Shown here: positions 1 through 12,364 of the stretch, in pieces
Layout: the number at the start of each line of letters is the position of its first letter
Numbering within the stretch: position 1 is the first letter of the stretch
Assembly (NCBI GenBank): GCA_029378245.1
Contig: JARKIF010000040.1
Location: forward strand, 1 to 64,000
Length of the DNA stretch: 64,000 nt
Direction of reading: 5' to 3'
Source of the DNA: Roridomyces roridus
Lineage: Eukaryota > Basidiomycota > Agaricomycetes > Agaricales > Mycenaceae
Program-made: the position numbers and the translations under genes
The notes under the pieces: model-generated
The model's database searches: none
Told to the model about the DNA's origin: nothing
What the model saw: the letters and a program-made list of their open reading frames with translations, nothing else

Positions 1-3000
1 AAGGCGAGGGACAGTGAGCGAGGCAAGGACCGGCGACAGAGGAAAAGCACGCACTTCCTTAGAGCCGAGAAGGCGAGGGACAGTGAGCGACGGCAAGGAC
101 CCGGCAGAACAGAGGGAAAGCAGCACCAACTAGAGACGAGGAAGGCGAGAGGACAGGTGAGCGAGGCACAAGGACCGTTCGACGAGGAGGAAAGCAGCCA
201 CTCCTCTAGAGACGAGAATAGGCGTAGAGGGACCAGTGAGCGAAGGCAAAGGCCCGGCGACAGAGGGGGCAAGGCACGCACTCTCTAGAGACGAGAAGGC
301 GGAGGCGGGGACACGTGAGGCGAAGGCAAGGACCGGCGACCGAGGGAAAGCCACAGCACACCTTCGAGACGAGAACAGGCGAGGGACAGTGAGCGAGAGG
401 CAAGGACCGGACGAACAGAGGAACAGCCCGCCACCAACTAGAGACGAGGACATGGAGCAGGGACCAGTGAGCGAGGCATAGGACCGGCGACAGAGGAAAA
501 GCACGCACCAACTAGAGACGAGGAAGGCGAGGGACAGTGAGCGAGGCAAGGACCGGCGACAGAGGGAAAGCACGCACCAACTAGAGACGAGAAGGCAAGG
601 GACAGTGAGCGAGGCAAGGACCGGCGACAGAGAAAAAGCACGCACTTCCTAGAGACGAGAAGGCGAGGGACAGTGAGCGAGGCAAGGACCGGCGACAGAG
701 AAAAAGCACGCACTTCCTAGAGACGAGAAGGCGAGGGACAGTGAGCGAGGCAAGGACCGGCGACAGAGAAAAAGCACGCACTTTCTAGAGACGAGAAGGC
801 AAGGGACAGTGAGCGAGGCAAGGACCGGCGACAGAGGGAAAGCACGCACGAACTAGAGACGAGAAGGCGAGGGACAGTGAGCGAGGCAAGGACCGGCAAC
901 AGAGGAAAAGCACGCACTCTCTAGAGACGAGAAGGCGAGGGACAGTGAGCGAGGCAAGGACCGGCAACAGAGGAAAGGCACGCACCCACTAGAGACGAGA
1001 AGGCGAGGGACAGTGAGCGAGGCAAGGACCGGCGACAGAGGGAAAGCACGCACCAACTAGAGACGAGAAGGCAAGGGACAGTGAGCGAGGCAAGGACCGG
1101 CAACAGAGGAAAAGCACGCACCCGCTAGAGACGAGAAGGCGAGGGACAGTGAGCGAGGGACAGTGAGCGAGGCAAGGACCGGCGACAGAGGGAAAGCACG
1201 CACTTCCTAGAGACGAGAAGGCGAGGGACAGTGAGCGAGGCAAGGACCGGCGACAGAGAAAAAGCACGCACTTCCTAGAGACGAGAAGGCGAGGGACAGT
1301 GAGCGAGGCAAGGACCGGCAACAGAGGAAAAGCACGCACATCCTAGAGACGAGAAGGCGAGGGACAGTGAGCGAGGCAACAACCGGCGACAGAGGAAAAG
1401 CACGCACCAACTAGAGACGAGAAGGCGAGGGACAGTGAGCGAGGCAAGGACCGGCGACAGAGGGAAAGCACGCACTCTCTAGAGACGAGAAGGCGAGGGA
1501 CAGTGAGCGAGGCAAGGACCGGCGACAGAGGGAAAGCACGCACCAACTAGAGACGAGAAGGCGAGGGACAGTGAGCGAGGCAAGGACCGGCGACAGAGGG
1601 AAAGCACGCACTTCCTAGAGACGAGAAGGCGAGGGACAGTGAGCGAGGCAAGGACCGGCGACAGAGGGAAAGCACGCACCAACTAGAGACGAGAAGGCGA
1701 GGGACAGTGAGCGAGGCAAGGACCGGCGACAGAGGGAAAGCACGCACTTCCTAGAGACGAGAAGGCGAGGGACAGTGAGCGAGGCAAGGACCGGCGACAG
1801 AGGAAAAGCACGCACTTCCTAGAGACGAGAAGGCGAGGGACAGTGAGCGAGGCAAGGACCGGCGACAGAGGAAAAGCACGCACTTCCTAGAGACGAGAAG
1901 GCGAGGGACAGTGAGCGAGGCAAGGACCGGCGACAGAGGGAAAGCACGCACCAACTAGAGACGAGAAGGCGAGGGACAGTGAGCGAGGCAAGGACCGGCG
2001 ACAGAGGGAAAGCACGCACTCTCTAGAGACGAGAAGGCGAGGGACAGTGAGCGAGGCAAGGACCGGCGACAGAGGGAAAGCACGCACCAACTAGAGACGA
2101 GAAGGCGAGGGACAGTGAGCGAGGCAAGGACCGGCGACAGAGGGAAAGCACGCACTTCCTAGAGACGAGAAGGCGAGGGACAGTGAGCGAGGCAAGGACC
2201 GGCGACAGAGGAAAAGCACGCACTTCCTAGAGACGAGAAGGCGAGGGACAGTGAGCGAGGCAAGGACCGGCGACAGAGGAAAAGCACGCACTTCCTAGAG
2301 ACGAGAAGGCGAGGGACAGTGAGCGAGGCAAGGACCGGCGACAGAGGGAAAGCACGCACCAACTAGAGACGAGAAGGCGAGGGACAGTGAGCGAGGCAAG
2401 GACCGGCGACAGAGGAAAAGCACGCACCAACTAGAGACGAGAAGGCGAGGGACAGTGAGCGAGGCAAGGACCGGCGACAGAGGGAAAGCACGCACCAACT
2501 AGAGACGAGAAGGCAAGGGACAGTGAGCGAGGCAAGGACCGGCGACAGAGGAAAAGCACGCACCAACTAGAGACGAGAAGGCGAGGGACAGTGAGCGAGG
2601 CAAGGACCGGCGACAGAGAAAAAGCACGCACTTCCTAGAGACGAGAAGGCGAGGGACAGTGAGCGAGGCAAGGACCGGCGACAGAGAAAAAGCACGCACT
2701 TCCTAGAGACGAGAAGGCGAGGGACAGTGAGCGAGGCAAGGACCGGCGACAGAGAAAAAGCACGCACTTCCTAGAGACGAGAAGGCGAGGGACAGTGAGC
2801 GAGGCAAGGACCGGCGACAGAGAAAAAGCACGCACTTCCTAGAGACGAGAAGGCGAGGGACAGTGAGCGAGGCAAGGACCGGCGACAGAGGGAAAGCACG
2901 CACTCTCTAGAGACGAGAAGGCGAGGGACAGTGAGCGAGGCAAGGACCGGCGACAGAGGAAAAGCACGCACTTCCTAGAGACGAGAAGGCGAGGGACAGT

Positions 3001-4470
3001 GAGCGAGGCAAGGACCGGCGACAGAGGAAAAGCACGCACTTCCTAGAGACGAGAAGGCGAGGGACAGTGAGCGAGGCAAGGACCGGCGACAGAGGAAAAG
3101 CACGCACTTCCTAGAGACGAGAAGGCGAGGGACAGTGAGCGAGGCAAGGACCGGCGACAGAGAAAAAGCACGCACTTCCTAGAGACGAGAAGGCGAGGGA
3201 CAGTGAGCGAGGCAAGGACCGGCGACAGAGGAAAAGCACGCACTTCCTAGAGACGAGAAGGCGAGGGACAGTGAGCGAGGCAAGGACCGGCGACAGAGGG
3301 AAAGCACGCACCAACTAGAGACGAGAAGGCGAGGGACAGTGAGCGAGGCAAGGACCGGCGACAGAGGAAAGCACGCACTTCCTAGAGACGAGAAGGCGAG
3401 GGACAGTGAGCGAGGCAAGGACCGGCGACAGAGAAAAAGCACGCACTTCCTAGAGACGAGAAGGCGAGGGACAGTGAGCGAGGCAAGGACCGGCGACAGA
3501 GAAAAAGCACGCACTCCCTAGAGACGAGAAGGCGAGGGACAGTGAGCGAGGCAAGGACCGGCAACAGAGGAAAGGCACGCACCCACTAGAGACGAGAAGG
3601 CGAGGGACAGTGAGCGAGGCAAGGACCGGCGACAGAGGAAAAGCACGCACTCTCTAGAGACGAGAAGGCGAGGGACAGTGAGCGAGGCAAGGACCGGCGA
3701 CAGAGGAAAAGCACGCACCCACTAGAGACGAGAAGGCGAGGGACAGTGAGCGAGGCAAGGACCGGCGACAGAGGGAAAGCACGCACCCACTAGAGACGAG
3801 AAGGCGAGGGACAGTGAGCGAGGCAAGGACCGGCGACAGAGGAAAAGCACGCACCCACTAGAGACGAGAAGGCGAGGGACAGTGAGCGAGGCAAGGACCG
3901 GCGACAGAGGGAAAGCACGCACTTCCTAGAGACGAGAAGGCGAGGGACAGTGAGCGAGGCAAGGACCGGCAACAGAGGAAAAGCACGCACCCGCTAGAGA
4001 CGAGAAGGCGAGGGACAGTGAGCGAGGCAAGGACCGGCGACAGAGGGAAAGCACGCACTTTCTAGAGACGAGAAGGCAAGGGACAGTGAGCGAGGCAAGG
4101 ACCGGCAACAGAGGAAAAGCACGCACCCGCTAGAGACGAGAAGGCGAGGGACAGTGAGCGAGGCAAGGACCGGCAACAGAGGAAAAGCACGCACATCCTA
4201 GAGACGAGAAGGCGAGGGACAGTGAGCGAGGCAACAACCGGCGACAGAGGAAAAGCACGCACTTTCTAGAGACGAGAAGGCGAGGGACAGTGAGCGAGGC
4301 AAGGACCGGCGACAGAGGAAAAGCACGCACCCGCTAGAGACGAGAAGGCGAGGGACAGTGAGCAAGACAAGGACCGGCGACAGAGGAAAAAGCACGCACT
4401 TTCTAGAAACAAGAAGGCGAGGGACAGTGAGCGAGGCAAGGACCAGCAACAGACGAACAGCACGCACTTC
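1..4470. repeat. 68-bp minisatellite array, about 65 units
   Basis: A purine-rich unit of exactly 68 bp (core GAGACGAGAAGGCGAGGGAC) repeats head to tail from the window edge to 4470. Units differ mainly at two spots: an A/G run (GGAAA, GAAAA or AAAAA) and the last four bases before CTAGAG (CAAC, TTCC, TCTC, CCAC, CCGC, ATCC). Because 68 is not a multiple of 3, each frame crosses the array for about three units, giving dozens of overlapping 66-67 aa minus-strand reading frames that are artefacts. A 14-bp internal duplication lies near 1150 and a 1-base deletion near 3367. The first 480 bp keep the period but carry many small indels. The array continues beyond the left edge. Confidence 0.97.
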
Positions 4471-7377
4471 CTATGGACCAGCAGAATCACGTTGAATCAG
4501 TGTGCTCATGCTCTTCAATGTTGACCTAGCACACACTTTCGCTTTCCTCACTATGTCCGAAAGTCCCTTGATCTTGTCTTCCTTAGTACCTTCCTGAAAC
4601 ATCATTATTCACTTAGCTCTCTGTTTCATGTTTCGTTCTCACCTTCAATAGCCCCCACCCTGTGGCAGCCACATCAATGAACACCTGCCAGGAGTTTCCT
4701 TTCCAGACATTGACAACCCTATCCTCTGCCATCTGTTCAAACACCTTCTGCATCCCCTTATCCTCCAACGTCGCACCTTCTTCCACCGCCTTTCGCAAGT
4801 GTTGGTACCAATGCTTAACAGAATACTGCTCAACAGCATCTTGTTCTTCAGGATCGGGCTTGATCCCTGCCTTGACAATAACCTCCATGCAGCTCCTTGC
4901 TGTTACCATGTGTGCATGGCCTGTGAGGATACGGAATTCTGCTGGTGCATGCACACCCATGATATAATCACGGAAAGATTTGTGTATCTGTGGTGTTGCT
5001 TCCTCGAATGATGCAGTCGTGCCTGGAATCAAGACACTGCGCAACCGCCGTAGGAACTTGATAACATCAAAGTCATCTCGTGAGATATCACCCAATAAAG
5101 CAATGATTTGGTGAATGGTCAATGGCTTCTCAAGCACAAGAATGGTCCCCACGACGTGCTGAAAGCCAAGTTGTTGCTCTTTACGTGTGTCTGTATTCTG
5201 TTTGGGATCATCAAACGCACCCAAAATGAGTTTGTATAGATCCTCGAGCTGACCAATACCGCTTTGGGCAAATTCATCAAAGACCTTTTCTCGATAGGGT
5301 CTCCCAATATTGTCAATCTGCTGCTCAATCCACTGAAGAGCAGTTGTGGCATAGTGAAAGAGGCCATCCGCTTTTCTGGATAACTTGTCCAATTGGTCCA
5401 GAGTTGGCCAGTCATCCCAATCCTCTTTTACTGCAATCTCCTTCATCCTTGCAACAATGAAGTTGTGCACTTCCTCCTTAGATGAGTCTGTCATGAGAGC
5501 ATCCTGTTTGAACACTGAGAGCTCTAGAGTTTTGGATTTGGAGATAACAGCCCAGTGCTCTGGTCGAGAAGTAATAATGAATCGGATGTAATCAGGAAGA
5601 TCGCAGCCCTTTGGTGCAATTATTGACAGGATCCCTTCTACACTCTTGGCGGCATCCTGGAGCTCATCCAGTGCATCGATGAGAATAACGACCCTGTCAT
5701 GGGATTTACAGATTTCCCGGATCGGAGCTAATAGAAGTTCCTTCACTTGGTCTTCCAAGGAAGAAGGGAAGTGATTCTTCAATGTGTCATGGATGATGCG
5801 AGCGGCAGCTGGAGAAAATTCTGCGAGCTGCTTGGCAATGGTGGGAACAACGTGGTTTGGGTTGATTGTTTCACCTATGTTGCGGGAGATAAAGAACTGA
5901 GCTGCGACTGGTGTTTTCTTTTTGCCAAGATTGTCAACAATAGTTGCAGAGAGTGTCGACTTGCCGCTGCCTGCTATACCTGTAATCCAGAAGATACGTT
6001 CGCTGCTAGAAGTCTGTGGGGATAGCCATCGCCCGATTTCCTTCTGGATTTCCACACGAGTACCAGTTGCACAAAGGCTCTTGCTCTGATCTGTAAATTT
6101 ATGCCTCGTTGCAACATGGTTGGCAAGCTGCTTCTCGATGAAATCCTGGTTGGGCAGTGAGTTCTCTGTGGAGGGAGAGGACATAGAAGAGTAAACATAC
6201 CATCCGCCGGTCATTATCCTGCCCTACTTTGATTTGAAGAACAGTCGCGGTCTGAAGGGAACGCATTTTAGACATGTCCAGGTCCTGAGTGAGATGTCCG
6301 GCCGTACCAAGAACATTTCCTTCGCCTTCGTGAACTCAGAGCTCCAGTCCCCCAAAGCATCGGCAGATACAGTCATTTTCCGCTATGGGAGTTGAGAGTC
6401 CAGGACTGCGCGTGAAAATGATGAACTCACAACATGCTCGTTTGCCCATTTACATATCTTGTTCACCGCCGTACTATACATGTGTCAGTATCCATGAAGG
6501 AACTAGAAGATGAATGAAACATACCAAATCACCCCTAAGTCCCTCTGTACACTCGCTTCCTCACCGACAATCCCAACAAGAGTACGGATATACTCGATAG
6601 CCTCCTGAGCGAAGTCGTACACCTTTTTCTGAATAACCGGGACATTCTGAGCAAGCAAGTTAGCTGACTGGAATAAGTCCAAATTGGAATGGATAACGCA
6701 CGATACCAAGCTGAACAATACTCAACAGGGCTTTCACGAGGGTCTTTACAGGGACTGGGCCGTCTGGTATAAAGTCTTGAACGGCTTCAAGAGTCTTCGA
6801 CTTCAAACAGTGATCGATGGCGTCAGCGAGTTTCCTCCATTTAGAGTTTTCATGGCCGGTGCCCCACTTCTGGAGTTCGGAAATAGCGTTGCCGTCGATG
6901 TTCCAGGCCTGCCAGTCGAACTCTTGGCAAGTGTGAGTGGGGACTTGAAATGCGGGTTAATAACGAGATCACTACCAGTCTTAGCCTGCGCAACATTCGA
7001 CGTATCTGATTCCAATCGTGAATAGCAGCAGGTATGTGATATGACAACACGCACCAGTGTGAGCGGTATCAGCTCCTTTCGACGCATCTTCCCCGTTATC
7101 GCCTCCGCTGGGCGTACTCTGAGGGGTAGGTGTCGAGACTAGGTTGAAGGAATCAGCGGTGGCTGGAAAGCGAACGAAAAGACTCACTCGGAGTTGCACC
7201 GGGTGGCGGTCCGAGCGCTGATGTCGGGCTTTGAGCTGGCCGCGGTGAGGGTGCCGGACTGCGTGGCGGAGTGGAGTGCAATATGTCCGTGACTTTCACA
7301 AGGGCTTTGTGCGCTCCGTCCTTGACCCTGCCCTTGACCTTGTCGAGAAAGTTGGGCTGCTTTGAGTGGTCAGACAT
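4471..7377 (-). CDS. NACHT-domain STAND NTPase (NLR-like), multi-exon
   Basis: Fungal NACHT P-loop NTPase of the STAND class, probably a cytosolic signalling switch; about 800 aa. The best-supported exons are 6145..4643 (501 codons) and 4593..4471, joined by a 49-nt GTGAGA...CAG intron. The large exon has the Walker A motif GIAGSGKST, Walker B VVILIDALDEL, a sensor-like RFIITSRPE and the IHKSFRDYI block seen in fungal NACHT proteins. Upstream exons modelled as 7377..7188 (start MSDHSKQPNF), 7138..7055, 6943..6707, 6646..6525, 6473..6431 and about 6320..6201 read as plausible coding sequence. Two of their junctions (6707/6646 and 6431/6320) do not keep frame with simple GT-AG sites, so the 5' half is either mis-modelled or decayed. 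No WD40, ankyrin or TPR repeats follow. The stop codon (4473..4471) lies inside the first minisatellite unit. Confidence 0.85.
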
Positions 7378-8499
7378 GGATGTGGAAAGCAAAGTGGAAC
7401 GGAGGTTGCCACGTAGTCGACACTCAGTTCCAAGTCCCCCGTCACACTGTGGCGCTTGACAGCCATCTCGATCAATCATGCCCCAGATCTCACGCAGTGC
7501 TGAAGAACTCTTCCCATTTCGGATTCATTTCCGCCGTGTTCGGCTTGTTGTTGGGCCGTCTGGAGGAGTGAAAGAGAGCACCAGTGTTCAATTTCTGAGT
7601 ATTCTCGCCTGCTAATATGAAAACATCCCGAGCATTCCCTGAGGATTCAACACAAATTCGACTATATTGACAATGAGGTAAGAAGTCCCATGGTTGACAG
7701 CTATCTGGCAAGGAAGCGACGTGCTAGTGGCGGTGGCGCAACTCGAGGCCGAGCTACAGCATGATACAGGGTGGCTTCTTCGCAAGTCCGAGGCACAGAC
7801 GAGCCAAGTCTGGTGCTCAGGGAACGAGGATACCGGAATCTGGTGTGACGAAGGAACTAGTGAATATTCTCAAAGAAGCGACGGAGTTAAGTATACATTG
7901 CACTGGAAAGTGGCGCTTGCATAATACTTGAATTCACATTGACGCCGCAAGGCCCGGGTTTCTAATCTTACGACCCAAAACTCACGCTTTGACCGCGCGG
8001 GAGTAATAGGGCATAAACGGCGCTAAGGAATCGAATGCTAAGCATTATGAAAACTGGTCCAGGTGAAGTTCTCGCCATGAGGCCGGCCAAAGTCCAAGCC
8101 AAGGGTGGTTCGTAGTCAATCTTGACGGTGCCGGCTTGAACCAGAGCCAGAGTCGTTTGCGGAATCTTCATCTCCGACGCCGTCGCACGGTCGTCACAGC
8201 AGAAGCAGGCAACTACATACATCGACTCTGATCTAATTCAATGACAGCTAAATGCAAAATCCTAGGCCATCACAAACGCGACAGCTGTGGAGCTGGAATG
8301 TCCGGCTTGCTCCAAACCCACTCTAATTCCGCTTGCCAGGTGTGCCGTGCAGCTCCGAGTAGTGTTGGAGCTCGTGGCAGCTCGTGGCGGCACCACCCGA
8401 GCTCTCCCGAGCTCCACAGCTGTCGGATTCCTGATGGCCTACGATTTTGCATGCAGCTGGAACTTCTGCTCTCTTATCGTACGCGGGTCAACCTATACC
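7378..8499. other. Intergenic, no supported gene
   Basis: I see no convincing coding exon. Short open frames occur on both strands (for example 7694-7924 plus and 7968-8222 minus) without recognisable motifs. At 8282-8427 an inverted pair built on GACAGCTGTGGAGCT flanks about 115 bp and could be a tiny inverted-repeat element, but no target duplication is visible. Confidence 0.5.
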
Positions 8500-9231
8500 C
8501 CGCCCTGCTGTCGACGCCGCTGCCCCGCCCTCCTTCGCAGAATACATCCTACTCTTTGTGCGCCTCGCAACGAGCCCCCTCATACTCCTGCCCGCCCTCA
8601 GCGCGACCTAGAGTGCCCTCCCCACGCCCACGCCTCAGCTCACCACCCGCTCGTACTGCTTCATGTGTGGCGCGGACCGCAACCTGCGGATAGCAGCTCC
8701 CATCGGATGAATTTCTTCTCGTCCCCATAGTCGAGGCTCAATTCAGTCTGTTGTGGCTTGCTGCACCTTCGAGCTGATCCACCTCGCCCGCGTCAACGAT
8801 GACGGCACTTTCAATCCTGCCTTGCCCACTTCCGCTTCCTCTGGCATTCGGGTGAGTTCGTTCGTCTCTTCGCACTGAGCTGAAGAAGGCAGTTATATCA
8901 TCGTAGAATCCAATGGATTGAATTCAATTCTCCGCTCCCGTTGATTTGTTTCGGCTCAGCCGTTCTCGTCCGCTGCCCGTCCTTCGATCGCTTTGAGTAT
9001 CAACCCCACTACAATATATTCCCCTCATTCCTCGCTGCCCGGACTCCCCACGGCTGCTCCACCGTTCCGAGGTGTATTGGAAGATCGCCTCCGCCCTCGC
9101 CCCCATGATGGAATCGCCCTGGCATTTATCCACGCCGCGCGGACGCTGGGAGGCCGCCTTCGCGCGTATTGGATCATACGTCGCCGCCCACTTGTTCTGT
9201 CTGAAGGAAGGAAACACGCCGCCGCTCATCT
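8500..9231 (+). pseudogene. Decayed multi-exon coding relic, family unknown
   Basis: Several peptide-like stretches lie in order on the plus strand but in different frames. They include a hydrophobic stretch near 8530-8600 (AEYILLFVRLATSPLILL), CFMCGADRNLRIAAPIG near 8665, FELIHLARVNDDGTFNPALP near 8770, FDRFEYQPHYNIFPSFLAAR near 8985, then HRSEVYWKIASALAPMMESP and YVAAHLFCLKEGNTPPLI up to a TAA at 9229-9231. Shifts between them are not all explained by introns: between the FLAAR and HRSEV blocks the frame changes within about 15 bases. This looks like a broken gene. I do not recognise the family. Some shifts could be real splice junctions that I have not resolved. Confidence 0.35.
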
Positions 9232-11318
9232 AATCTGTATCATTGACCCATCTCCCTCATCCCTCTTCGAGGCTGTCTCAGACTTACGGTGCGTCCTTTC
9301 TGGTGTATTTACATACGACGAGCGACGCTGGTGATTACAGTGCATATTTGAAGGGAGGAACCGGCTGCGCTGAGGTGATTGAAATCGTTCGCATCCCCAC
9401 AACTTTTGTTTGCACTCGACGCATGTGCGGCGCGGCGCGCGGGTTGTGTATCTGTGACAGAATCTGCTGGTAGGATGCCGCATTCTGTTAGGTGGGCTGG
9501 GTGTAGGACTGCGGGGGAAGGCACGCACGCCCGTCGCGCATATCTTCCCGTATCGAATGCAGCCTGATTAATATATGCAGAGCCGATGTGGATCGTTTAA
9601 ACACGAATTGAGATTGCTGTTTCGTGAGGGACTCGGTTCTCCGAGAGCATCGGACATTCCCGAAACAGCGCTCGTTTGCGGGTTGTGAATTTTGTGGGAC
9701 CCGGGGGGTTTTTCTTTCTTTTCTTTTTTTAGCAAGTCATTCAAGATCATGTAGAACAAATTTGAAAGATATTTGTGCGGGAGAATTACGCACGCGCCGA
9801 CATTCTACTATTCTGGTGCAGTCCCAGGACAACTCTGGACCTGTGGAATTTTTTCGAGGGTAGTTCAGAGTATCTATTCGACGTTTGAAGAGGATTTGCA
9901 CGAAGAGCGCGAGTGTGTATAGTGGAATGGCTCAAAAGTGCAGCTTGGGCTGGGTATGCTGTTCAAGTTGGTCATTTAATCAAACACACTTTTATTTTAT
10001 TTTCTCAGCTCCAAAATTTTTATTTCCAGGCTTCGAGCGGTCTCAAATGTCTATTTCAGAGGCTTTTTGTGGCATGCCAGACTTTATTCATAATCAAGGC
10101 CGCGTCGGTGACTCGGTCCGCAGCTCCGCGGCCCTCCGCCCCCGCCATCAACAGCCGCCACCATCAGTGGTAAGTAATATACCACCAACGCGCACGGCGG
10201 CGTTGAAGAATAAATGACACATGCCGCTCCGCCACGCCGACGCACGACGCGACGCCTACACGTCAATTTGAGACATTTCGTTGCCGTGGAAGTTGGAGCC
10301 GATGGTACGCGCGCGTGCAACGTGATGCAATGCAGAGTAAATGTTGGACAACCTGCCCGGTGCCGCCCAGAATGGCAAGCGAAAAGACTGCAGACGGGTC
10401 CGGGGGTACAGGCATAGGTGACAAGTGAATATGCAGCACGCGACCCATTTGTGACGGTGCGCATACTACTACGTCCCGGTCCAACGTGCCCGACACGCTC
10501 CCAGATGCTTAGAACGACACGGCAATCGACCCGACATTCATTTGCCTGACTTGAACGCCGCGCTTTGTGCGGACGATAACCCACAACAAGGACGGGGCGC
10601 GCAGGGCAGGAGAAAGGTTCGGACCGACAGCGTCGTTGTCGTCTATGCATCGGGCCGTGGCGATGGCATGAAGGCAAGGCCATCTGGCATCCACAAGCGC
10701 AGCATGTCGTTCGACGTTGAGATCACGGAGACTCGGACAGTACTCACCTTAGATAGGGTACCCGTCCCATACCGGTAACCCATCCTCGGCGACCCTGCAG
10801 CTGAGAGACAACTGCCCCAACGCAACCGAGAAACGCTCCGTGTCGACGCACAATGGAGGAATAAGGAAGTTAGGCCCAATGTCCGGTCGATGACATGAGA
10901 AGTGCCGCACAGTTAAAGCTGCGCCGCTGCGGTAGATGGAGGTGAAAGCAGAGTGAGACAGCTAACGCCGGATCAGGATACAACGGCCGTCGGCGAAGCT
11001 TCCCTCCCGACAGCTTGATGGCCGGCAGGCGGGAGAGCCCGAACACCCTCGGCATGACGTTCAACGCCAATGAGTCGTGAAATAAATCTTGGAACCCTGT
11101 GGTGAAAACATTCCGAAGCAGTAAATAAAAACTTCTGGGAGCAAAAACAAAATAAAGGTCTATTTGATTAAATCACCAGCTTGAACGGCATAGCTGGGTG
11201 TGACTAGCAAGTGATTGCCAGTTCAGGTTGTTCAATACGACGTCGATGTCGCGTTCACATAATTCCCCGCCTCGGAAAAATCTGAAATTAATCAATGGAG
11301 CGCCCATACGGTCCCATA
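9232..11318. other. Intergenic, no supported gene
   Basis: Moderately GC-rich sequence with antisense-overlapping open frames (the longest is 199 codons, minus strand, 10084-10683) that have arginine/serine/proline-rich low-complexity composition and no motif. I see no transposon termini here. Confidence 0.5.
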
Positions 11319-11319
11319 T

Positions 11320-12356
11320 CAAGGGGGTACCGAAATTTTGGTGATGGAACATACGCCCCTTTAGGGGTTAAAAATGGGCTGCGAATCCGAATCTGACCTC
11401 CAAATGTGTCCAAGGTCCGTCCTCGTGGAGATCTGGCCGTTTTTGCCGGAAAAAATATTAATATTTTTTCTGAATTTTTTTCTGGACGTTTCGGCTCAGT
11501 GCCAGCAACTTTTGAAAAAAGTTTTTGGAGCGAGGGGACTAACTAACGTAATGATCGGATCAATTCTGCCTATATATGGTATGCCATCACCCAGAAAAGG
11601 CAGGTGATCACGCCCACAAAAGTGCCCGTATCTCCTCAACCACGCCACCCTGAGACATTTCACGGTAGGTGCCTGTATGCCAGACCTCATTTGAGTCTAA
11701 AAGGGGTGGATAGTGATGTAACGGGCCCGGCTCGGCCTGAAAGCCCGGGCTTGGGCCCGGCTTGGGTGGGCTCGGGCTCCAAATTCTCCAGGCCCGAGCC
11801 CGAGCCGTCGACAAGCCGAGCCAGGCCCCAAGCCGCGGCCTGAGCCCGGGCTTGGCACAACCGTCAACAAAAACCCGCGGTGCCGTCAGATTTTTCCGTG
11901 TCCTGATTTGTATTTGTCAGAAATAATGGTAAGAGCAGAATTCGAGCACTTGTTGCCTTGTAATTGTCTTAAACGAACATCTCTTTGCTTGCACGATATG
12001 ACCGGATCTTGCCGAGGTGCGATTTCACAAATCTGCCACAAATCTGCAATGTTGACACGGCAGGCATTGACATCAGTATGATATGCGGTACTCGGCAGAC
12101 AACTCTGACACCAGTTGCATCAAATATCAGTACCGGCAGCCAGGCCCGGGCCTGGCGGGCTCCGCAGGGCCTGAGATTGTCGAAGCCCGAGCCCTAGGCC
12201 CACCCAAGCCCGACACAGGGCCCGGCTCGGCTTCACTAAGCCCCGGCTCGGCTTCACTAAGCCCCGGCCCGGCTTGGTCGGGCCTGGTGGCCCAGGCCGA
12301 GCCTTTTACATCACTAGGGGTGTATAGTACTTATTTCATTTTTTGGTACCCCCTTG
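11320..12356. mobile_element. hAT-type non-autonomous element, host of a nested MITE
   Basis: The left end CAAGGGGGTACCGAAA (11320) and the right end, whose reverse complement starts CAAGGGGGTACCAAAA (12356), form terminal inverted repeats. They are flanked by GTCCCATA at 11311-11318 and 12357-12364, an 8-bp target duplication as in hAT transposition; one extra T at 11319 separates the left copy from the TIR. Removing the nested 607-bp element and its duplication leaves about 420 bp with no coding capacity. The same CAAGGGGG terminus recurs in the element at 38852-39312. Confidence 0.75.
11710..12316. mobile_element. hAT-type MITE with GC-rich subterminal repeats (copy 1)
   Basis: Termini TAGTGATGTAACGGGCC and, at the right, an inverted copy ending TTACATCACTA. 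The flanks GGGGTGGA (11702-11709) and GGGGTGTA (12317-12324) match at 7 of 8 positions, an 8-bp hAT-like target duplication with one later change. About 150 bp at each end is a dense mix of AGCCCGGGCTTGG-type words; the core is AT-richer. No transposase frame. It is inserted inside the CAAGGGGG-ended element. Confidence 0.85.
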
Positions 12357-12364
12357 GTCCCATA

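Noticed and set aside
482..4470. CRISPR-like or spacer array
   Set aside because: There are no unique spacers; the whole unit is repeated, and the surroundings are eukaryotic with introns.
130..4490. Dozens of 66-116 codon frames across the 68-bp array
   Set aside because: They repeat every 68 bp in rotating frames and always end at the same TAG in the unit; they follow from the repeat and are not genes.
10084..10683. 199-codon minus-strand frame
   Set aside because: Low-complexity, cysteine/arginine/serine-rich, with open frames on the opposite strand, no motif and no splice context.
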